Source: Macrothele yani
Taxonomy: Eukaryota; Arthropoda; Arachnida; Araneae; Macrothelidae
DNA length: 64,000 nt
Direction of reading: 5' to 3'
NCBI GenBank assembly: GCA_039090855.1
Contig: CM077027.1
Location: forward strand, 101,226,424-101,290,423
Part shown: piece after piece, positions 56,150-64,000 of the stretch
Layout of the letters: the number at the start of each line of letters is the position of its first letter
Numbering within the stretch: position 1 is the stretch's first letter
Notes under the pieces: generated by a model
What the model was told of the DNA's origin: nothing
Databases searched by the model: none
What the model saw: only the letters and a program-made list of their open reading frames with translations
Program-made: the position numbers and the translations under genes

Positions 56150-57425
56150 GTTGTGAGGAAGATGAAGAGTTCTGTCTGCACAACTGCAGAATGCTGCGAG
56201 TTTGTGTGCGACAGTCGCTCTTGTACTATATCAAATCCAGCATTAGTCAGGAGGGTGGGGGAATGTGGCCATAAACTGGTATTTGAAGTCCAATGATGTC
56301 CAGGGGTCTACAATGATGGTGATAACCTAAGCATTCAACAACATGATGCCAGTGAAGGTTTGTGGTAAAACCATTTGATGTATGATGACATGGTTAGGCT
56401 ATGCTAGCTGACTCCCACATTCTGTACCCTTGTTAGTAGCATGTCACTGAACTATGAAACTGTAATAGGTGAACAAACATCTTTTTTGACTATTGAAGAC
56501 AGAAAGTGGGTAGCTTGGTCCAGCAAATCAAGGTTTTAGTTACAACAGAGTATGTGTGGCGCAAACCACACAAAGTGATGGATCCTAACTGTGAGGCCGA
56601 GATGTTGCAGGCTGATGGAGTAATTTTCTGGAACAAGTTTACATGAGTCATCTTGGGTCCATTGTATGTAATGAGACCATCGTTGTTGCACAAGGCCATG
56701 TTGGCGTACTCACCAACTACTTACACGTGTTTACGAGTATCGATTTCCTATGGGCATTGTCTTCTTTCAACAAGACAACACCACCATCTCATTGCTCTTT
56801 CTTTGGCAAGAGACTGGTTAGAGTAGCATTCTAGTGAGTTCATATCTCTTATATTGCCATCGCAATCTCCAGATTTGAACCCAGTTGAGCATTTGTGGGA
56901 TGAAGTGGAGTCATGCATTCAAGCAGGAAATCTACCATTGGCAACTCTTAAGTGCTATATGGATGATTGTCCTGAAACCTAGGGCCACGGGTGGTCTAGT
57001 GGGCAACGTTCGTGATTGCCATAGGAAGAACCTCAGGTTCGATCCCAGGCAGGTACGAACGCTGGATCCACTAAATATCCGCCGTGCTTCGGATGGGCAC
57101 GTTAAGTCGTCGGACCCCGGGTACTGGCCCCCCGGTAATAAATAAGGGCGTCTTCCTCCCCCTTTCTACTTTGCTTCCGTATCACTTTCCTATCGGGCAC
57201 TCTAGCCCAAATCTCCTAGCTTCCTATTTCTAAGGGTTGTTTAAGACCTAGGGTCAGACACTCCCTAAAAATCCTCTTCATATGATCTATGATCTGTCCT
57301 GAAACCTCTTTGTTATGTGGATGTCTATTCTGGAATCATGGTTTGCAATACCACCCAAACATTTCCAGCATCTGATACAGTCCATGTCATGAAATGTTGG
57401 TGCTGTTGTGAAGCTGAAAGGTTTG
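56150..57425 (+). pseudogene. Tc1-like transposase, heavily degraded, split by a SINE
   Basis: Plus-strand fragments in changing frames include LGSIVCNETIVVAQGHVGVL followed by TNYLHVF (56650-56735), GIVFFQQDNTT carrying the second catalytic Asp (about 56755-56790), and SQSPDLNPVEHLWDEVE with the Glu (56865-56912). A SINE inserted at 56981, and the transposase end continues after 57307. The N-terminal part before 56600 is too worn to define a start. Terminal repeats were not found. Confidence 0.75.
56981..57294 (+). mobile_element. tRNA-derived SINE (family B) with 13-bp target duplication
   Basis: Flanked by exact TGTCCTGAAACCT copies (56968-56980 and 57295-57307). The head GGCCACGGGTGGTCTAGTGG and the box CTCAGGTTCGATCCCAGG are tRNA-like polymerase III A and B boxes. 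The body contains GGATGGGCACGTTAAGTCGT and GGCACTCTAGCCC, and the end is CATATGATCTATGATC. It inserted in the degraded Tc1 transposase. Confidence 0.9.
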
Positions 57426-57649
57426 CCCATATGTTATTAGGTGGGTGTGTATAAAAAATCGTCCTTTCAGCATATGTTTATTTTCTGAGAGCTGCAAAGT
57501 TCAACAAACAACTTGCATACTCAAATGATAAATGTTGGGGTAAGAATGCAGAGGTGCCTTTGAAGCTACTTTCCCAGATTGACAGTAACTGTGGAGATAC
57601 ATGTAGTCATTATGTGTTGTAGGAGACAATTACTTAATGGTTTTCTCTG

Positions 57650-57860
57650 CTGCCCGGGTGACTCGGTGCTTTACGCATATGCTTCTGACCATTCGTTTGA
57701 GATGTACCTGGGCTCAAATTCCACTGAGGCATAGATGTTGTGCTTGTCTTATAGCACTGGCTCTCCCCTTTCCTTGGAACCAGTGGTACTAAACTAGGGA
57801 CAGGTGACTGCATATAACTCATTCAGTTGTTCACGGTGGTCGTTAACCCCCCGCCCCCAC
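57650..57860 (+). mobile_element. tRNA-derived SINE, family A
   Basis: The head is GCCCGGGTGACTCGGTGC with a B-box-like GGGCTCAAATTCC, the body has GCACTGGCTCTCCCCTTTCC, and the tail is GGTGGTCGTTAACCCCCC. It is the plus-strand relative of the copies at 15.6 and 37.0 kb. Confidence 0.8.
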
Positions 57861-58289
57861 CTCAAATATTTCTCCTTTCCTTGCAGTGGCATGTAATGTT
57901 TCATTCTAATCCTATATAAAAAAATGGCTCTTAAGTAGACAATTGATCTAGCATCCTGTACACATTCCAGAAGTAGGGACAACTCTCCTTGAACAACAGA
58001 TGAGCATGATAGTCATCATTGCAAAAGTCCAGCTGAATGGCTTCTTTGTTTTTCATAAATTGATTAATGGAATATATGTTTTCCAAGTACTTAGTTTCTA
58101 CTTATTATATCAATGAAGCAAACACTGCCCTCCCCGGCAGGAATTTTTTAATTCGCAGCATATGCTGTCTGCAGGGGCAGTTTTATAAAAGGGAAGCCCA
58201 GACATTTAGCCCTAAAATGCTGGAGGAGCCCCAAAATAAGATTTTTTTTTAATTTTGCTTCTCAAATAAATAGACAAGGCAGACGAAAA

Positions 58290-59810
58290 ATTTTCAGGTG
58301 TAATAAGCACGTCTTTTGAATCATTCTCACGTTAATTGTTACATTAACTGGTTTGAAAAACAGTAATATCTGATTGAAGAAAGAAGTTTTTCAATCGCAT
58401 TTTTAATCCCTCAGATATTGCTGTAAACAGGATCATGAACTATAGCCTCTGGTGGCAGACTTGTGCATTAAGAAATTTTTGAAATTATATGAGAAACATT
58501 TTGCAGTGGAAACACTCTCCAACAAAGAAAGAATTTTTTAAATCTGACTCTTAGAAGCAGAGATATCGACAAATATAAGATATGCATCTATAACCCCTGG
58601 CGGGGAAACACGTTTATTATTTTAAGAAGAAAGTATTCTCAAAAGGTTTTTCAATGTGAGCAGTATCTGTCCAGGAAAGAATTTTTTCAGTCAAGTTTTC
58701 AGGAGCTCAGATTTTCTGCAAATACATCAGAAACAGAAATTAGCACTTATGCTATCTGTTTGCCAAACTATTCTTTACCAAATTTTTCAGTCGAGTTTTC
58801 AGGAGCTCAGATTTGCTGCAAATACATCACAAGCAGAAATTAACACTTAATGCCTCCTGGTGGCTAAACCATTCTTTACCAAATATTAAAAATTATTAGA
58901 TATATGAAAAACATCTCCCATCAGGAGCTGTGTGTGATACAGGAAGAATTTTTCAAATCGAAGTTTTAGAAGCAGAAATATCGGGGGAAATGCAGTTCAC
59001 CGTAACACCCCCTAGTGGAAAGTCTATGAGTTACTTGAAAATTTTGAAATTATATGAAAAACATTCCACACCGAAAACGCTATCCAACAAAGACGGAATT
59101 TTTCAAATCGAAATCTTTGAAGTAGAGATATTGACAAAAATAAGGTATACATCTATGCCCCTGGCGGAGAAACCAAGCATTATTTTAAAAAGAAAATATT
59201 CCGAAAAGGTTTATTGACATGAGTGGTATTGGTCCACAAATAATTTTTTTTTCAGTTGAGATTTTTAAAAGCTCAGATTTTGTGGGGCAAATACATCAGA
59301 AGCAGAAAGTACCACTTACGCCCGCTGGTAGCCAAATCATTTTTACCAAAAATTAAAAATTATATGCAAAACATTTTCCATCAGGAGCTGTATCCGCTAA
59401 AGAAATTTTTTTTCACATCAGAGTTTTAGAAGTGGAGATATCAGGGAAAACGCAATTGACTTTTACGCCCTTAGTGGAAAATCTATGCATAACTTGAAAA
59501 AGTGGCTATACCTAAAAGTACTCTTCGACATAAATGTAATCGAAAGGTAAAATCATTTTTTCAGTCGGATGATTAGAAGCAAATATATGGAATAAAATGT
59601 ATTTTGAATTCGATATCTGCATTTATGCCCTCTAGCGGAGAAATCGTACGTCGTAAAAAAATGAAATGAAGGATCATCGTTCGCATATTTCAAGCTTCCC
59701 AATCAAAAGTATTTTTCAAATCAGACTAATAGTTGCAGAAATATGGTGTCCACAGACAAACCGATAACATAAGCATGATCTTTTTTTATAAAAGACATGC
59801 TACAAAAGGT
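58290..59810. repeat. Array B of ~150-bp monomers with CTCF-like motifs
   Basis: Nine diverged units are spaced 98-166 bp apart (anchors near 58411, 58560, 58711, 58809, 58975, 59116, 59273, 59436 and 59580). Three monomer types alternate as A-B-C, A-B-C, giving a higher-order period of about 460 bp, with one extra partial B unit. Nearly every unit has a GCCCYCTRGYGG-like site: 58445-58458, 58593-58603, 58852-58865, 59006-59018, 59157-59168, 59320-59334, 59466-59477 and 59627-59638. The array ends with the same sequence as array A (GGTGTC..ACA..ATAACATAA). Confidence 0.8.
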
Positions 59811-59882
59811 AATTGAGTGAGGAATAAATTCTCTGTTCTGGGTTTTGGCAGTAAGGTTTCCCCAGAACTCAAAAAATGTCAA

Positions 59883-60304
59883 CAGGTGGCGGTTGCTCTG
59901 GCTTTTTTAAAGTTTCACCAACCATTTGTCAAATTCAATTTTTTTTTTTTTGCCAAATTTAATCTGAAATCACCATTTTTTTTTACCCTCCATTGGAATT
60001 ATGAAAACCATAAAAATATAAAATGCTGTAATAAATCTCGCACATCTTATGTCAGAGATTGCATCACCCTTTTTTTTTCACATAATTGCTTTCTGCCTCG
60101 TGCGCAATGTAAACAATGAAAAAGGAACAAACATTCGAATTTCATTTTTAAAATACCAAATCGAATAAAAATTAAAGATTGTTTTTGCTCAGACATCATT
60201 AAAAAAGGTAATTGCCAATATCTTCACCAAAACTTTTTATCAATCACTAAAACAATTTTGCTTTTCGCAAATTGTGAAGAATGTGATCGGCAGCATGGCC
60301 CCTG
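59883..60304. mobile_element. Relative of the 39974-40144 miniature hAT element
   Basis: The right end read inwards (CAGGGGCCATGCTGCCGATC then ACATTCTTC) and the left end (CAGGTGGCGGTTGCTCTGGC then TTTTTTAAAG) correspond to the two ends of the 171-bp element at 39974. The copy is longer (422 bp) and in the opposite orientation. I could not see a target duplication, so one end may be displaced. Confidence 0.55.
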
Positions 60305-60857
60305 TACAATTATTAATTAACTAGCTAAAGTGCAGCATGACTAAAAGGCATTTTGAGGATATTATTATTTAATACTGTACCACAACTGAGCTCAGAGATT
60401 ACCCTTGTTATTTCTGGCGGGTTTGCTGAAAATGTAATTTGAAGATTTAGTTTGGTATTTAACATGACTGTCCATTTTTCCCTTAAAATTTCTTTTTCCT
60501 CATTTAGTCCACTTTAAGAGGCAATCACAAGATTTGGCCCTGTGAGTAAAATGCCATTGAAAAAGCTGTTTTTGCAATTTTAAGAGACTCTAATCAATTT
60601 TATCTATGACCAGGCTCTTTATGGAAACTGCCAACTGGATAGAATCTGATGATATGCAACAGCAGATTCTGCACCACATGTAGCAGAAAGGACAATTAAA
60701 GCAGTGCCATGAGCTAACTTTATGTAACATTAAATGCTAGTACAAAGGTTCTCCCACTTCGAACTTTTGCTATTTCTTTCCCATCAGTGTATCATAAACC
60801 CCGTAAATGTTAACTATTGTGATAGCTATAATAAAACAATCTCAGAACCACTAAATA

Positions 60858-62017
60858 TTAAGTTGGTGCGAATGAAATGCCTGGCAAAAGAACAGCACGC
60901 ATGGACAGCGAGAACGGAAAAGTAGGACAACTTACCTAAGCAAAATAATCCCCCTCAGCATTGACGCATAATTGCCATCTGTTTGGCAAAGCCATGATCT
61001 TGGAATGAAATAAGTCTTCTGGCTGGGACCCGAAGAAGTCGTCAACTGCACATTGAACTTTGTCTGTCATGAACTGTTTCCCGGACAGGAAGCGATCCAG
61101 GCGACGAAACAGATGATAGTCTGTTGGAGACAAGTCTGGAAAATAGGCAGTGCTTCATAGCCCAAGGCACTTAGTGTCAGCATCATTCATTGTGAGAGAT
61201 GAGGGCGGGCATTTTCCTGGAGCGGAAGAACATCATGTCTGTTGACCAAAAGCCGATTGTTTCTGCAGCAATTTCCAGTGCATCTGGCGTAGTTCAGCAC
61301 GATAACGTTCTGCAGTGATGGTTTGGCCTCTTGCCAAGAAACTCCGATGAATTATTCCTTCTGTGGATCACCAGACAAGGAGCGTCATCTTCTTGGTGTG
61401 TACGGATGGCTTAAGATGCCATCCAGAAGGCCTGTACCATCCAGAACACCATTGTGTAGACTTCCAAATACCTAGTCTTGTCGGCAGTTGTCAACTCATG
61501 TGGCAGCCACATGTCCAGCTTTTTGACCTTACCCAGTGCAGCCAGACGCCGAACAACTGTCGTGTGGTGGACACCTACCTCTACCGCTATCTCATGACAC
61601 GCTTTTCGGGGGGTCCACTTCAACCACATGTAACAAAACATTGTCAGAAACAGCAACAGGTAGGTGACCACATGCTTTGTTTTGCAGGGCCGTATCTCCG
61701 CTTCGAAACTTCACAAACCATCACCGAATGGTTCCTTCATTGGCTGTATTCTCCCCAAATGCTTTGTTAATGTTTCGAGCTGCAATTCCTGCAGAATGGC
61801 CCAATTTAAATACATACAGAAAGATGACTCTCAAATTCGGCGTCTGCATGTTTCCTTTGCAAGCCACATTACGCCCAAACAAACCACGCCTGAACCTTGT
61901 TCTTATTGTAACTCGGTGACGTAATACCCACAACACCTCTGGGTGGTTTCATTCCGCTGTGGTGGGGCCTGTCTCCACTGCTCGTTCGCATCAGACATTT
62001 AATTTGCACCAACCCAA
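60858..62017 (-). mobile_element. mariner element, TA target duplication
   Basis: The ends TTAAGTTGGTGCGAATGAAA (left) and TTGGGTTGGTGCAAATTAAA (right, read inwards) are followed by TG and matching bases. TA dinucleotides flank both (60856-60857 and 62018-62019). It is 1160 bp, with one decayed transposase on the minus strand. The GGTTGGTGC end is typical of the cecropia-type mariners. Confidence 0.9.
60936..61849 (-). pseudogene. mariner transposase, degraded
   Basis: From Met 61849 the minus strand reads MQTPNLRVIFLYVFKLGHSA then GIAARNINKAFGENTANEGT, the N-terminal helix-turn-helix. After frame changes there is HHTTVVRRLAALGKVKKLDM plus WLPHELT (about 61590-61500). The centre (61400-61140) is worn. 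The C-terminus is clear: SPTDYHLFRRLDRFLSGKQF, followed by DDFFGSQPEDLFHSKIMALP and ending GDYFA at 60936. The final catalytic Asp lies in SPTDYH. About 305 codons are spanned. Confidence 0.85.
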
Positions 62018-62338
62018 TATTATGATGGCTATAATAGTTTTTGAGTAATGGTGGCAACAAACCATGCCGATATCATTGTGAAAATAGTCAAATCGTGTTA
62101 TGGGGAACTAAAAATATATATTCCTGTTGAAACCTTGACATCGAATTTTTTAGCAATTACAATAATTTTTCATTCATTGGTATAGGAAAGTAAAAATGGG
62201 GGTATTTGACAACAAAACATGGTATTTTTGTAGATGGAGGGCAAAGTGTGGAGCCCCAAAACCGATGCTGTGCACAGTGCCCAGAAACTCTAAATCTGTC
62301 CCTGGCTATCTGCCACTATTTGTCATTACCTAAAGTTG

Positions 62339-62409
62339 GTGACTGCTTATAGCCCATTGAGTTGCTCACAATGGTCGTTAAACCTCCAATAATAATAAAA
62401 AAAAAAAAA
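62339..62409 (+). mobile_element. 5'-truncated SINE (family A tail) with 14-bp target duplication
   Basis: Contains GTTGCTCACAATGGTCGTTA then AACCTCC and an AATAATAAT/A-rich tail. Exact ATTACCTAAAGTTG copies flank it (62325-62338 and 62410-62423). It is the 3' end of the SINE found at 15.6, 37.0 and 57.7 kb. Confidence 0.85.
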
Positions 62410-62423
62410 ATTACCTAAAGTTG

Positions 62424-64000
62424 TTCTAATGGCATAGCGAGCACCAATATTTTAATTTCATGTATAATGCATATTTTGCCATTCCTTGCAGTCTGCGCAT
62501 GTTAGATGAATCTGAGTCACTTTTTCAAAGCTCATCTTTATCAGAAATAGGTGAACTGGCTGTTCCATCTTTCATTACCCCCAAAGTAAGGCACAGTTAA
62601 TACCTTTGAGCTAGTAAATAACCATTTTCTAAGTAATTAATGAGTTCCACAATACGGTAAAATTAGTGTTTTGAGTGAACACAATCTTGAAAAAAAAGAT
62701 GAAAGTGGTATAACACATCCAAGTAAATAGAATTTATGGGATTTTGGTTTGGAGAGAAACTGACAAAAAAAAAAAAAAAAATCTAAGCAAAAGTAGCACA
62801 CTTCACAGTTTTCAGAAGTTTTTACACAGTCTCCAGCTTAGGAATTTAAGGATGTGTAGGGTTTTGGGCAAGAACTGTGTAAAAGAGGAAAAAAAAAGAA
62901 TTCACAAGCAGCAGTTTTCCAGTAAATATCTGTTGCATCAATTGCTCCTGTTCCAGCCAGATGGTGCTTTACAGCCAGGAAGCAAACGACAAAAAAAAAA
63001 AAAAAAAAAAAGAAAAACAAGAACTGAGTCTCTGAAAGTATGACATACAAGGAAAGAAATAAGGCATACATTGGAATTAGAAATAAATAAAGCACTTTAA
63101 CAGGCCTCTGTGCAATGCGCACATACAAAGAGAAAGAACGGGAACACACTGAAATTAGAAATAAAATAATATTAGCAGCTGATGTGTAAAAACAAGAAGA
63201 AAAGTGCCTGATAACTGAAATTACAGATAAATTGCCCTTTTCAAACAAATTCATCCACAAAATGTCACATACAGAAAATTTTACACAATGCATGAAAATG
63301 ATCAGGGAGTGTTGTGACTACAATGATATAAACATGTAGAAGATCACAAAATACAGCTGTACTCACAGTTATGACTCCTACAGTTGATGCTTCCAAGAAG
63401 ATGCATGCTCATTCCATATGAATTCACCAGATGTTTATAGTTGTGGGGTTTTTTTTATTTTCTTCATTTTTTTATATGTTACAGTACAACATAAAAATAC
63501 CCTGAAAACAAAGTTTGGGATATATTTTCCCAACCCCTTAGGAAATATGGGCCCTCAAACCCCCAAAATGAGCTAAAATAAAAATTATCGTAAATTAATG
63601 CAAATTGAGTAATTGTGGAGATAATGACACTTAATGGGTGCCTAAGTAGAGGTAATAATAACCTGTACATTAATATGTAATAACCTCATTTCCATAGCGT
63701 AATAATTCGTCAGGTTGTAGAGGGTCAAAGTTCAAGGCCACGGTGCCAATTTCACCACTTTTCGGCAGCATTTTTATACCAGAAAGGTACTTAAACACAA
63801 AGTGAATATTTTTTCAGACAATCCTCATATGTTGCTAAGAATGTTAAAGCATATTTCAACTTGTGTTATGTTTCCCTTTTTTAATCAGAAAATATTTTAT
63901 AACTGAAACATTGCCAAAATTTCCACTTTTAGTATACAATAAATCAAAAGGGGTAGCAGATAAACACCTTGTGTTTTCTGAGGACTATCTTCTATTGCAT
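62424..64000. other. Right edge; no genes recognised
   Basis: AT-rich sequence with poly-A runs (62764-62780 and about 62991-63011) that create spurious open frames (for example 62838-63293, minus strand). Nothing else is supported. Confidence 0.4.

Larger units (their letters stand above)
58172..62304. mobile_element. Composite hAT-like element containing other repeats
   Basis: The ends CAGGGGCAGTTTTA (left) and CAGGGACAGATTTA (right, read inwards) continue into similar sequence with GGAAGCCCAGAC or TCTGGGCACT and GGGGCTCC/GGAGCCCC. The flanks GCTGTCTG (58164-58171) and GCTATCTG (62305-62312) match at 7 of 8. Inside lie the monomer array B, a small hAT relative and a mariner element. No transposase of its own was recognised. 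The pairing of ends 4.1 kb apart is an inference. Confidence 0.6.

Noticed and set aside
62838..63293. 151-codon open frame, minus strand
   Set aside because: Contains long Phe runs from a poly-A tract and no known domain.

Overview
This is animal nuclear DNA: AT-rich, with long introns and consensus GT/AG splice sites, and densely packed with transposons. There is no sign of prokaryotic gene organisation. The only host gene I recognise is the 5' part of a USP9X / fat facets-type ubiquitin hydrolase on the minus strand. Three exons can be placed: 28020-27810 (85 nt of 5' UTR plus the start codon), 19658-19463 and 1750-1638. Their splice phases fit each other (0, then 1, then 0), and together they encode about 145 residues, including the conserved block [20 protein letters not shown]. 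The rest of the gene lies beyond the left edge. The first non-coding exon and promoter are either in the right half, where I saw only a weak candidate near 49.7 kb, or outside the window. The protein and the transposon set suggest an invertebrate, perhaps an arthropod; the phylum is a guess.

Intron region (1-28 kb). The last intron in view, about 17.7 kb, holds a Tc1 remnant with a perfect 38-bp palindrome, a nearly intact Tc1 element (2424-3964), a small hAT element with a perfect 8-bp target duplication (4020-4492), a complete hAT element with an uninterrupted 754-codon transposase (5029-9313, same strand as the host gene), a decayed second hAT transposase, an array of short diverged monomers, a TA-flanked element and a mariner pseudogene. 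The next intron, about 8.2 kb, holds a tandem repeat with CRE-like sites, LINE scraps, and a 1.3-kb inverted repeat of a Penelope-like element whose copies carry hammerhead-ribozyme-like sequences.

Upstream region (28-64 kb). Mostly nested mobile DNA: hAT derivatives (31665-33307, 39974-40144, 45620-46428, 52279-53138, 58172-62304), two Tc1 elements (35664-36874, DD36E spacing; 38758-39965), a second Penelope inverted pair flanking a LINE with an RNase H-like segment (42.3-44.7 kb), a piggyBac-type miniature element, tRNA-derived SINEs of at least three kinds, a 1.9-kb foldback element inserted in a LINE ORF with a 9-bp duplication (53489-55405), a related smaller foldback, and a mariner element. 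Many boundaries are supported by terminal repeats together with target-site duplications read directly from the sequence.

The most interesting structures are the monomer array found twice (14.7-17.1 kb and 58.3-59.8 kb), whose units carry sites resembling the CTCF consensus; the Penelope palindrome with ribozyme-like ends; the foldback elements; and the intact hAT transposase inside the host gene.
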